DNA of 64,000 nt from Paracoccus kondratievae (GTDB lineage Bacteria; Pseudomonadota; Alphaproteobacteria; Rhodobacterales; Rhodobacteraceae): assembly GCF_009301415.1 (NCBI RefSeq), contig NZ_CP045072.1, forward strand, positions 1,479,001 to 1,543,000. Direction: 5' to 3'. How positions within the stretch are numbered: the stretch's first letter is position 1; every line of letters begins with the position of its first letter. Position numbers and translations under genes: made by a program. The notes beneath the pieces were generated by a model. That model was not told the origin of the DNA and made no database searches. It saw only the letters and a list, made by a program, of their open reading frames with translations. Positions 30,001 through 38,046 of the stretch are shown here, one piece after another.

Positions 30001-30872
30001 GCTTTCCCAGCCTAGTCGAGTTCCTGACCCATAACCGCGACCGGCTGATCAAGGGCCCGATCGCGATCCTGCTGATCGAGGATGACGCGGCCGTCACAGA
30101 GACCCTTGCCCATCACTTCAAGGCAGGTTTCAGGCTGATCCTTGCGCTTTCGCCCGAACCCCTGCCTCAGAAGCTTATCCCCGAAGAGGCGGCGGCACGC
30201 ATCGTCAACCTGCGCCACGATTCCCGCCGCAACGACGCCCATGTCACGGCTGTTAACCGGGTGCTTGAAGCCGTGCCGGATGACACCTGGCTTTACTACG
30301 GCTACAACGCAGAATTCCTGTTCTATCCCTTTTCGGAAAGCCGCACCGTAGGCGAGATGCTGGCCTTTCACGCCGAGGAACGCCGGCGCGCGATGCTGAC
30401 CTATGTCATCGACCTCTATGCCCCGGATCTGGAGCGCTTCCCCAATGCCGTCAGCATTGATGAGGCAATGTTCGACCGGACCGGCTATTACGCGCTTGGC
30501 CGTCAGGACCGGAATGGTCACCAAAAAGAGCGGCAGCTGGATTTTCATGGCGGGCTACGCTGGCGGTTCGAAGAGCATGTGCCTCCTGACCGCCGTCGCA
30601 TCGACAGGATCGCACTGTTTCGCAGCCAGCCCAAGCTGCGGCTGTTGCTCGACCACCGCTTTAATGACGAGGAATACAACACCTATTCCTGCCCATGGCA
30701 CAACAATCTGACCGCTGCCGTCGCCTCGTTCCGGGTGGCCAAGGCGCTGGTCAGGAACCCCGGCTCACGCGAGCATATCCGTTCCTTTCGCTGGCGAAAC
30801 TCATACCCCTTCCGCTGGAATTCACAGCAGTTGATGGATTTCGGGTTGATGGAGCCCGGACAATGGTTCTGA
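29997..30872 (+). CDS. Putative glycosyltransferase-like protein
   Basis: A 291-residue soluble protein, translationally coupled to the preceding anchored protein. It lacks a strong family signature by eye. Elements resembling family 2-type glycosyltransferases are present: an initial alpha/beta unit with IAILLIEDDAAVTETLAHHF, a mid-protein segment with VPDDTWLYYGYNAEFLFYPF, and DRTGYYALGRQDRNGHQKER. Related proteins in Rhodobacteraceae are annotated as glycosyltransferase family 2, which I recall rather than show. The partner with an extracytoplasmic Ala-rich helix suggests a shared surface or envelope function. Confidence 0.6.
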   Translation: MSFPSLVEFLTHNRDRLIKGPIAILLIEDDAAVTETLAHHFKAGFRLILALSPEPLPQKLIPEEAAARIVNLRHDSRRNDAHVTAVNRVLEAVPDDTWLYYGYNAEFLFYPFSESRTVGEMLAFHAEERRRAMLTYVIDLYAPDLERFPNAVSIDEAMFDRTGYYALGRQDRNGHQKERQLDFHGGLRWRFEEHVPPDRRRIDRIALFRSQPKLRLLLDHRFNDEEYNTYSCPWHNNLTAAVASFRVAKALVRNPGSREHIRSFRWRNSYPFRWNSQQLMDFGLMEPGQWF

Positions 30873-30881
30873 TCCGGCGGG

Positions 30882-32171
30882 TCAGGCCGCGCTGACCCGC
30901 CAGATCACATCACCCACATCATCCGCCATCAGCAGCGAACGGCCGTCAGGGCCGATGGTGACACCGACCGGGCGACCATAGGAATATTTCTCGTCCTCGG
31001 ACAGAAAACCCCACAGGATGTCCCGAGGCGGCCCCGAGGGACGCCCGTTCTGGAAAGGCACAAAGATCAGCTTGTAGCCCGACAGGGTCGAGCGGTTCCA
31101 CGAGCCGTGCTGTCCGATCACCATCCCGTCCGGGAAACCGGGCAACGTGCCCTCGGGCATCCAGCACAGACCAAGCGAGGCGGTATGCCCGCCAAGTGCA
31201 TAATCCGGGGTAATCGCGCGGGCGACAGCCGCGGGGTTCTGCGGCACCCGGTCATCGACGGTCTGACCCCAGTAGCACCACGGCCAGCCGTAAAAGGCCC
31301 CATCCCGCACCGAGGTCAGATAATCGGGCGGGGTCTCATCGCCCAGCCCGTCGCGTTCGTTTACCACGGTCCACAACGCGCCCGTCACCGGCTCCCACGC
31401 CAGACCAACGGGGTTGCGCAGGCCCGAGGCGAATATACGGGCATGGCCGGATTCCAGATCAAGCTCCCAAATCGCGGCGCGGCCTTCCTCTGCCTCCATG
31501 CCTTCGTCAGCAATATTGGTCAGCGAGCCGACGCCGCAATATAGCCGTCTGTGGTCGGGCGAGACGATCAGGCTCCGCGTCCAGTGCCCGCCCGGCTGGA
31601 ACTCGACCAGCCGCCTGCCCGGGCCATTCAGCCGGGTCGCGCCGGGCTGATAGTCAAACGCAACAATCCCGTCGGTATTACCGACATAGAAAGTCTCGCC
31701 CACCAGAGCCATGCCGAACGGCTGACGCTGACCTTCCAGAAAGATCTCGCGCGTCCCGGCCACGCCACTGCCCTCATTGTCGCGCAGCAGCGTGATGCGG
31801 TTGGCGCTTTTCCCCAAGGCCCGGGCGCGACGCATGGTCGCCTGCGTCGCCCGGTCAAGCAGCGTTTTCGGGGCAGAAGCCTCTTGCAGCGCCTCTGCTA
31901 CCAGCACATCGCCGTTCGGCAAAACCTCGATCCAGCGTGGATGCTGCAGGTCGCGGGCAAATGCGTTGACGCGCAGGCCCGGGGCAGCCTTGGGCAATTG
32001 GCCCGGTGCCCAGCCGCGCGCGGTCGGCATCTTCAGGGTCATGATGCCTTGTTTTTTCGCCTCGGGGATAGCAGGGGCTGGGCCAAGCGCCGCTGTGCGC
32101 GGCGCGCCACGACGCCGCATCCTGACCATCGCGCCACCCACCAGTTCCGTCACTTTCGCCATCAGATCCAT
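30882..32171 (-). CDS. PQQ-dependent sugar dehydrogenase (sorbosone dehydrogenase family)
   Basis: A 429-residue protein with a six-bladed beta-propeller of the glucose/sorbosone dehydrogenase (GSDH) family. Typical blade motifs are HPRWIEVLPNGDVLVAE, GLRNPVGLAWEPVTGALW, VNERDGLGDETPPDYL, FYGWPWCYWG and GSWNRSTLSGYKLIFVPF. Family members oxidise sugars or other alcohols with pyrroloquinoline quinone, generally in the periplasm. The first ~40 residues are basic and hydrophobic in part but are not a clear signal peptide, so export is uncertain. It converges on the glycosyltransferase-like gene with a 10-base gap. Confidence 0.85.
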   Translation of the reverse strand: MDLMAKVTELVGGAMVRMRRRGAPRTAALGPAPAIPEAKKQGIMTLKMPTARGWAPGQLPKAAPGLRVNAFARDLQHPRWIEVLPNGDVLVAEALQEASAPKTLLDRATQATMRRARALGKSANRITLLRDNEGSGVAGTREIFLEGQRQPFGMALVGETFYVGNTDGIVAFDYQPGATRLNGPGRRLVEFQPGGHWTRSLIVSPDHRRLYCGVGSLTNIADEGMEAEEGRAAIWELDLESGHARIFASGLRNPVGLAWEPVTGALWTVVNERDGLGDETPPDYLTSVRDGAFYGWPWCYWGQTVDDRVPQNPAAVARAITPDYALGGHTASLGLCWMPEGTLPGFPDGMVIGQHGSWNRSTLSGYKLIFVPFQNGRPSGPPRDILWGFLSEDEKYSYGRPVGVTIGPDGRSLLMADDVGDVIWRVSAA

Positions 32172-32273
32172 GGCTTACCCTTCCCTGTTGCGCCAGCAAG
32201 GCTAATTCCAGTATCGCCCGGGTCAATCCCGCAGCGGCCATCAATGCGGAAACCGGCGAACCCCGAAACGACC

Positions 32274-32298
32274 GGGGCGGCGCCTGACGCACCGCCCC
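32274..32298. terminator. Hairpin beyond pgi
   Basis: GGGGCGG (32274-32280) pairs with CCGCCCC (32292-32298). It lies just past the pgi stop codon in the direction of transcription and is the likely end of the zwf-pgl-pgi message. T bases are few. Confidence 0.5.
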
Positions 32299-32326
32299 TT
32301 GAACATGAAAGCTCTAAACAAAGGTC

Positions 32327-33931
32327 TCAGCCCCGCGCCGCGCGGATCAGCGCCGCGAGATGTTCGGTCGAAGGATCATGACCCGGAGATGGCTTACCCT
32401 CAAGCAGCGGGGCGACCTTAAGCGCCAGTTCCTTACCCAGTTCGACCCCCCATTGGTCAAAGCTGTTGATGCCCAGAATCACGCCCTCGACAAACACGCG
32501 ATGTTCGTACAGCGCGACGATCTGGCCCAGCGTATAGGGCGAGAGTTCGGGGATCAGCAGCGTGGTCGAGGGGCGGTTCCCCGGGAAAACCCGGTGGCGT
32601 GCCTGACGCTCAAGCTCGGCCCCGGTCAGACCCTTGGCGCGCATGATCTCAAGCGCCTCGTCCAGCGAACGACCGCGCATCAGCGCCTCGGACTGCGCAA
32701 GGCAATTGGCAATCAGCAACAGGTGATGATGGGCCAGCTCGGGTTCATGCCCCTGCGCGGCGATGATGAATTCGCAAGGCACGACCGCCGTGCCCTGATG
32801 GATAAGCTGGTAGAACGCGTGCTGGCCGTTGGTGCCCGGCTCACCCCAGACCACCGGACCCGAGGGCAGGGTCAGGTCGCTGCCGTCCATCGAGACGCGC
32901 TTGCCGTTCGATTCCATCTCAAGCTGCTGCAGATAGGCGGGCAGCCGCGCCAGACGGTTGTCATAGGGCAGCACGGCACGCGTGCCGTAGCCACAGATCT
33001 GATGATGCCAAATGCCAACCAGCGCCAGAAGCACCGGCAGGTTTTCAGCCAGCGGAGCCTGGCGGAAATGCTGATCCATCTCCGCGCCACCAGCAAGGAA
33101 ACGGTCGAACTGCTTGGGACCGATGGCGATCATCAGCGACAGCCCGATCGGGCCCCACACCGAATAGCGGCCACCGACCCAATCTTCGAACCCAAAGACG
33201 CGCGATTCGTCGATGCCCCATTCGGCGGTACGTGCCACAGCCGAAGAAAGCGCCGCGAATTGGGCAGCCGGTTGCGCCACGCTTTTGCTCATCCAGTCCA
33301 GCGCCGTGCGGGCGTTGGTCATGGTTTCGATGGTGGTGAAGGTTTTAGAGGCAACAATCACCAGCGTCGTCGCCGGATCAAGGCCCTTGAGCGTATCGGC
33401 GATATCCGCCCCGTCCACATTCGAGACGAAATGCACGCGCGGTCCGTCATGCCAGGGGGCAAGCGCCCGCACCGCCATCGCCGGACCCAGGTCCGAACCG
33501 CCGATACCGATATTGATGACATCGGTAATACGTCCGCCCTGCCCCGCAAAGCTGCCATCACGCACGGCATTGGCAAAACCGCGCATCCGCTCATGCGTGC
33601 GGCGCACCTCGGGCATCACATCCTGACCGTCCACCATGACGCTGCCGCCAAGATTGCGCAAAGCTGTGTGCAGAACGGCGCGATCTTCGGTCTCATTGAT
33701 GCGCTCGCCGCTAAACATCGCCTCGCGGCGGGCAGGTACCGGGGTCGCCAGTTCCAGCAACAGGTCGCGCGCGCGCGCGTCAATCAGGGTCTTGGACCAA
33801 TCGAAAACCAGCCCCTCGGCGCTGGTCGAAAAAGTGGAGGCACGCGAGGGATCGGCCTCAAACAGCGCCTCAATGCGCTGCGCACCCTGAGATTTGCGGT
33901 GATCCTTCAGTCGGTTCCAGATATCACTCAT
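32327..33931 (-). CDS. pgi: Glucose-6-phosphate isomerase
   Basis: A 534-residue cytosolic enzyme interconverting glucose 6-phosphate and fructose 6-phosphate. Phosphate-binding and catalytic motifs are GGSDLGPAM and VIVASKTFTTIETMTNA (the family signature), GGRYSVWGPIGLSL, and the Glu/His/Lys set in GNQHAFYQLIHQG and SFDQWGVELGKELA. Start ATG 33931 is one base downstream of the pgl stop, so it is last in the zwf-pgl-pgi operon. A further upstream in-frame start would overlap pgl and is unlikely. Confidence 0.95.
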   Translation of the reverse strand: MSDIWNRLKDHRKSQGAQRIEALFEADPSRASTFSTSAEGLVFDWSKTLIDARARDLLLELATPVPARREAMFSGERINETEDRAVLHTALRNLGGSVMVDGQDVMPEVRRTHERMRGFANAVRDGSFAGQGGRITDVINIGIGGSDLGPAMAVRALAPWHDGPRVHFVSNVDGADIADTLKGLDPATTLVIVASKTFTTIETMTNARTALDWMSKSVAQPAAQFAALSSAVARTAEWGIDESRVFGFEDWVGGRYSVWGPIGLSLMIAIGPKQFDRFLAGGAEMDQHFRQAPLAENLPVLLALVGIWHHQICGYGTRAVLPYDNRLARLPAYLQQLEMESNGKRVSMDGSDLTLPSGPVVWGEPGTNGQHAFYQLIHQGTAVVPCEFIIAAQGHEPELAHHHLLLIANCLAQSEALMRGRSLDEALEIMRAKGLTGAELERQARHRVFPGNRPSTTLLIPELSPYTLGQIVALYEHRVFVEGVILGINSFDQWGVELGKELALKVAPLLEGKPSPGHDPSTEHLAALIRAARG

Positions 33932-33932
33932 C

Positions 33933-34607
33933 TTACTCTGCCCAATGCACGGTAATATCGCCAAGAAAGGCGCGGATCGGCGCTTCGGTCGGGTCAAGGC
34001 TCTGCGCGCGCTCGAAAGCCTCGCGCTTGTCGGCACCGGTGATCAGCAGATGGGTGTTGATCGCACCTTTCAGCGCCGAGGCGGTCAGCGTGATCCGCGG
34101 CTCATCCCGGTTGCTTGTCACCGCCATCACGGCAGGCGCATCAGGGGCCAGCGCCAGCACCGTTTCTGAGGCGTCAGGGAAAAGGCTCGCCGTATGCATG
34201 TCGGTGCCCATGCCCAACAGCAGCACGGTCAGCGGCAGATGCGCTGCAACCGCCTCGCTTAGCGCCGGGGCGGCGTCCTCGGGGCTGGCATCGCCGGTAT
34301 AAAGGTCGAGGTACTGCGCAGCCTCGGCCTTGTCATGCAAAAGGTGACGGCGCAGCAAACGGCCGTTCGAGCGCATATGCTCACCATCCACCCAACGTTC
34401 GTCGTTCAACAGGACGGTGATACGCGGCCAGTCGATCTCGGCCCCAGACAGATAATCGTAAAGCGGCGCGGGCGTGGTCCCGCCCGGCACGCACAGGCTT
34501 GCCCTGTCATTCACGCGCAGATGCTGCGACAGCTGACCGGCAACACGGTCGGCCAGCGACAGAAACAGCATCTCGCGGTCGGGGTATTCGATAAACTCAA
34601 GCGTCAT
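33933..34607 (-). CDS. pgl: 6-phosphogluconolactonase
   Basis: A 224-residue cytosolic hydrolase opening 6-phosphogluconolactone to 6-phosphogluconate. It belongs to the NagB/DevB-type sugar-phosphate isomerase fold: LCVPGGTTPAPLYDYL, VLLNDERWVDGEHMRSN and LLLGMGTDMHTASLFPD are the family motifs. ATG 34607 has GGAGGGAG upstream and overlaps the zwf stop (ATGA at 34604-34607). It is the second gene of the operon. Confidence 0.93.
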   Translation of the reverse strand: MTLEFIEYPDREMLFLSLADRVAGQLSQHLRVNDRASLCVPGGTTPAPLYDYLSGAEIDWPRITVLLNDERWVDGEHMRSNGRLLRRHLLHDKAEAAQYLDLYTGDASPEDAAPALSEAVAAHLPLTVLLLGMGTDMHTASLFPDASETVLALAPDAPAVMAVTSNRDEPRITLTASALKGAINTHLLITGADKREAFERAQSLDPTEAPIRAFLGDITVHWAE

Positions 34608-36055
34608 GGTCGGATCTCCCTCCAACGACGGTTGTCACGATGCAGCAGGCGCAGCGCCTCTTCGGGGCCACTAGAACCCGGATCATAGGGCTCGGGCCGT
34701 TTGGAGCCAGCCTCCCATGCCGCAATGATCGGGTCGGTCCAGGCCCAGGCGGCCTCGACCTCGTCACCGCGCATGAACAGCGTCTGGTTGCCGCGGATCA
34801 CATCCATGATCAGCCGCTCATAAGCGTCGGGCATGTCCGCACCCTCAGCCCCCAGCGCATCGGCAAAGCTCATGTCCAAAGGCACCTGCACCAGACGCAT
34901 ACCGCCCGGTCCCGGCTCTTTGATCATCACGGTCAGGTGCATGCCCTCATTGGGCTGCAGCTTGATGACCAGCTGGTTGGCGCGATGGATGCCGCCATCG
35001 TCAAAGATAGAATGCGGCGGCTCTTTGAAGGTAACGACAATCTCACTGGTGCGGGCACGCAGCCGCTTGCCGGTGCGCAGATAAAACGGCGTCCCGGTCC
35101 AGCGCCAGTTGGCGATGCTGACCTTTAGCGCGACAAAGCTTTCCGTGCGCGACTGCGGGTTCTCGGCATCTTCGAGATATCCGGGCCCGTCGGGACCAGC
35201 GACATACTGACCGCGCACGATATCTTCGGGCAGCACGGGTTCCAGTGCGCGGATCACCTTCAGCTTTTCATCCCGTACCGCGTCGGGATCAAAATGATAG
35301 GGCGGCTCCATGGCGATCAGGCACAAAAGCTGCATCAGGTGGTTCTGCACCATGTCCCGTATTGCGCCCGAGTGGTCGTAATACTCACCGCGCCCGCCGA
35401 CGCCCACCGTCTCGGCCACGGTGATCTGGACGTGATCCACGTATTGCGCGTTCCACAGCGGCTCGAACAGGATATTGGCGAAACGCACGGCCATCAGGTT
35501 CTGGACGGTTTCCTTGCCCAGATAATGGTCGATGCGATAGATCTGATTTTCACTGAAATGCCGAGCCAGCGTCGCGTTCAGCTGCCGGGCAGTTTCAAGG
35601 TCGCGACCAAACGGCTTTTCAACCACGATACGGCTGTCGGCATCAGCGATGCCATTCCCGGCCAGCCGCTCAGCGATATCGCCAAACAGCCCTGGCGCGA
35701 CCGAAAAGTAAAACGCATGGACCACCCCCGGCCGCATCCGCGCCTTAAGCTCGGCCCAGCCATCCGTCCCGCGCGCATCGATAGCGACATAGCCCAGCAT
35801 GTCCAGAAAGGCCGCGATCTGTGCGGTGTCCTGACCCGGGCCGGCGAATTCCTCGATCGCGGCGCGCATCTCGGCCCGGAAAGCGTCGTCGTCTTGCCGG
35901 GTGCGGGCCGCACCGATGATGCGGGCACTCACCGGGACTTGCCCGGCGACAAAGCGGCGATACAGGCCGGGAACGATCTTACGCCGTGCGAGGTCTCCGG
36001 TCGCACCAAAGATCACCAGGTCGAAATCATCTACCGGAATGATGCGTGATACCAT
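34604..36055 (-). CDS. zwf: Glucose-6-phosphate dehydrogenase
   Basis: A 483-residue cytosolic NAD(P)-dependent enzyme committing glucose 6-phosphate to the Entner-Doudoroff and pentose phosphate routes. Coenzyme motif IFGATGDLARRKIVPGL at the N-terminus, substrate motif RIDHYLGKETVQNLMAVRFAN, and EPPYHFDPDAVRDEK are diagnostic. ATG 36055 is preceded by GAGGAGG. The first gene of zwf-pgl-pgi, controlled by a palindromic operator 36 bases upstream (36091-36106). Confidence 0.95.
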   Translation of the reverse strand: MVSRIIPVDDFDLVIFGATGDLARRKIVPGLYRRFVAGQVPVSARIIGAARTRQDDDAFRAEMRAAIEEFAGPGQDTAQIAAFLDMLGYVAIDARGTDGWAELKARMRPGVVHAFYFSVAPGLFGDIAERLAGNGIADADSRIVVEKPFGRDLETARQLNATLARHFSENQIYRIDHYLGKETVQNLMAVRFANILFEPLWNAQYVDHVQITVAETVGVGGRGEYYDHSGAIRDMVQNHLMQLLCLIAMEPPYHFDPDAVRDEKLKVIRALEPVLPEDIVRGQYVAGPDGPGYLEDAENPQSRTESFVALKVSIANWRWTGTPFYLRTGKRLRARTSEIVVTFKEPPHSIFDDGGIHRANQLVIKLQPNEGMHLTVMIKEPGPGGMRLVQVPLDMSFADALGAEGADMPDAYERLIMDVIRGNQTLFMRGDEVEAAWAWTDPIIAAWEAGSKRPEPYDPGSSGPEEALRLLHRDNRRWREIRP

Positions 36056-36090
36056 TGCTGCCTCCTCGTCGGTGATCTGCCGACTAGCCG

Positions 36091-36106
36091 ATGTTAGCGT
36101 TAACAT
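36091..36106. promoter_or_regulatory. LacI-type palindromic operator upstream of zwf
   Basis: ATGTTAGCGTTAACAT is a near-perfect inverted repeat (ATGTTA-GCGT-TAACAT) 36 bases upstream of the zwf ATG. It matches the TGTTA-NCGN-TAACA form of LacI-family operators and the site upstream of edd at 38001-38016. Confidence 0.75.
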
Positions 36107-36144
36107 CAAGTCCCCCAAATCAAGTCCCTCAATTCCAGCCCCTT

Positions 36145-36738
36145 TCAGTTCTGCCCCCGTGGGGGAACAATAGGGCTGTCTTGCGACAATGGCGCGGCAT
36201 CGCCGGCCCCATCCAGCCGGGCCATCGCCTTGGCTAGTCTTGGCAGGCGGGCGCGGCGCATCAGTTCCTTGCGGCCCATCTGTCCGCCGGCTGCGCGGGC
36301 GCGGACCTCGGTCGCTTCGACAGCGGCCGACACCGGCTCAGGCGCACGCAGATAAAGATCGCGCAAATATTCATCGGGATGAATGGCGCGCAGGCCGACA
36401 GCGCCCAGCGTGCCACGCGGAAAGTCGCGCAGATTCGCGGTGACAATCACCTTGGCCCCTGCCGCCAGCGCGGTCTCGACCACATGCAGATCCGCAGGAT
36501 CAGGCAGATCCAGCCCGAACATCCTGCCCCCCGGCTCGGCCAGTGCCTGCGGGAAACGCGACTGCAAAAGCGCGATCTCTGCACCTGCCTCAAGCCCCTG
36601 ACGGATTGCGGCACGGCGCCATTCGTCCAGAATGCGACTGGACCAGACAGGCTGGAACAGGTCCGCTGCCGCCGTGTCGATCAGGATTTCCCGCAGCACG
36701 GTCGGAAAAAGGACACAGGCGTCCAGAACCGCCTTCAT
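36145..36738 (-). CDS. PIN-domain protein (putative RNase)
   Basis: A 197-residue protein. A PIN domain opens with VLDACVLFPTVLRE (first acidic residue Asp6), followed by a conserved acidic-rich pocket in GLDLPDPADLHVVETAL and VTANLRDFP. PIN domains are metal-dependent RNases and toxins of VapBC systems, but no antitoxin gene adjoins. A C-terminal helical, basic extension of about 60 residues follows. Its ATGA overlap (36735-36738) with rlmI ties it translationally to an rRNA methyltransferase, which suggests RNA processing rather than a toxin role. Confidence 0.82.
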   Translation of the reverse strand: MKAVLDACVLFPTVLREILIDTAAADLFQPVWSSRILDEWRRAAIRQGLEAGAEIALLQSRFPQALAEPGGRMFGLDLPDPADLHVVETALAAGAKVIVTANLRDFPRGTLGAVGLRAIHPDEYLRDLYLRAPEPVSAAVEATEVRARAAGGQMGRKELMRRARLPRLAKAMARLDGAGDAAPLSQDSPIVPPRGQN

Positions 36739-37931
36739 CCGTCCAACCGAAAGAACAGCGCCTTAAGATAACCAGTCTCGGCCAATTGCGGCAACGTCGG
36801 GTGATCCGGTCCGGCCTGCCCGGTATGCAGCAGCTGCATCCGCCGCCCACCCCGGCCAATACCGCGCGCGCTGGCATTGCGGAAAGCGGTCAAATCGGCG
36901 GCATGGCTGCACGAACACAAGCCCAGATAGCCACCCGGCGCGACCAAAGGCGCGGCCAGTTTTGCCACCCGCTCATAGGCGCGCAAACCCGCCTCAAGCG
37001 CCTGTTTTGAGGGGGCAAAGGCCGGTGGATCACAGATCACCACGTCGAATTGCGCACCCTCGGCGGCAAGCGCCTCCATCTCTTCGAACGCATCCCCTTT
37101 GCGAATCGTCAGCCGCGCCTCGGCACCCATGGCACGCGCACCACCCTGCGCCAGCTCCAGGGCCGCGGCCGAGCCGTCGACACAGGTGGCATGCGTCGCC
37201 CCGGCCGCCAGCGCGGCAAGGCCAAAGCCGCCGACATGCGAAAACACATCGAGCACGCGCTGACCGCGCGCCAGCCTTTGCGCAAAGGCATGGTTCGGGC
37301 GCTGATCATAGAACAGCCCGGTCTTTTGACCCTGCATCAGATCGGCCAGATAGATCGCGCCATTCATCGGCACCTCGACCGGCCCGCTGACCGCGCCCGA
37401 CAGGACTTCGGTCCGCTCGTTCAGCCCCTCTTGCGTCCGGGCGCGGCCTTGCCCGTTCAGGATCACTGTTGAAACACCTGTGACCTCACGCAGCGCGGCA
37501 GCGATATCTCCGACCATACGCTCGGCCCAGGCGGCATTGGGCTGAATCACCGCTGCATCACCAAAGCGATCAACAATGGTGCCCGGCAGGCCGTCCGCCT
37601 CGGCATGAATCAGGCGATAAAAGGGCGCATCAAACAGCCGCTCACGCATGGAGAGCGCCCGCCGCAGCCGTACCGCAATCCAGTCGCGGGTGATCTGGGC
37701 CTGAGGATCGGGGTCCATGACCCGTGCGATGATACGCGAATCGGGATTAACGGTAACCAACCCCAAAGGGCGCCGGTCGGCATCCTCGAGCACGGCGAAA
37801 CTACCAGCAGGGATGGCCCGTGTGCGCCGGTCGGTCACCAGCTCATCGGCAAAGACCCAGGGAAAGCCGTGGCGGATAGCCTGCGGCTTTGACTTCGGAC
37901 GCAATCGAATGGTGGGCAGATCGGCGGTCAT
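36735..37931 (-). CDS. rlmI: RlmI-type 23S rRNA (cytosine-C5) methyltransferase
   Basis: A 398-residue enzyme. An N-terminal PUA-like RNA-binding domain (LRPKSKPQAIRHGFPWVFADE) and the adjoining EEHEA-like domain lead to a class I methyltransferase: QKTGLFYDQRPNH, motif I in VLDVFSHVGGFGLAALAAGA, and the catalytic region DVVICDPPAFAPSK with CSCSH near the end. Members methylate cytosine in 23S rRNA (C1962 in E. coli). ATG 37931 is chosen over a further upstream ATG for lack of coding-like sequence before it. It is divergent from edd. Confidence 0.85.
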   Translation of the reverse strand: MTADLPTIRLRPKSKPQAIRHGFPWVFADELVTDRRTRAIPAGSFAVLEDADRRPLGLVTVNPDSRIIARVMDPDPQAQITRDWIAVRLRRALSMRERLFDAPFYRLIHAEADGLPGTIVDRFGDAAVIQPNAAWAERMVGDIAAALREVTGVSTVILNGQGRARTQEGLNERTEVLSGAVSGPVEVPMNGAIYLADLMQGQKTGLFYDQRPNHAFAQRLARGQRVLDVFSHVGGFGLAALAAGATHATCVDGSAAALELAQGGARAMGAEARLTIRKGDAFEEMEALAAEGAQFDVVICDPPAFAPSKQALEAGLRAYERVAKLAAPLVAPGGYLGLCSCSHAADLTAFRNASARGIGRGGRRMQLLHTGQAGPDHPTLPQLAETGYLKALFFRLDG

Positions 37932-38000
37932 GGCGGCCTCATGCAAAACGGCGCAGGATTGCCACGGCAAGCCGCCATGGGCAAGAGCGGGCTGGTTGCA

Positions 38001-38016
38001 TTGTTACCGCTAACAT
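38001..38016. promoter_or_regulatory. LacI-type palindromic operator upstream of edd
   Basis: TTGTTACCGCTAACAT: TGTTA-CCGC-TAACA, the same half sites and spacing as the zwf operator. It is 31 bases upstream of the edd ATG and 70 bases upstream of rlmI on the other strand. This pairs the first committed Entner-Doudoroff enzyme with zwf-pgl-pgi. Confidence 0.72.
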
Positions 38017-38046
38017 GATACATAGCAACCAAAGGAGATGCCAGCC

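Noticed and set aside
36145..36738. PIN-domain gene as a VapBC toxin
   Set aside because: No antitoxin-like gene adjoins; the gene is coupled to an rRNA methyltransferase.
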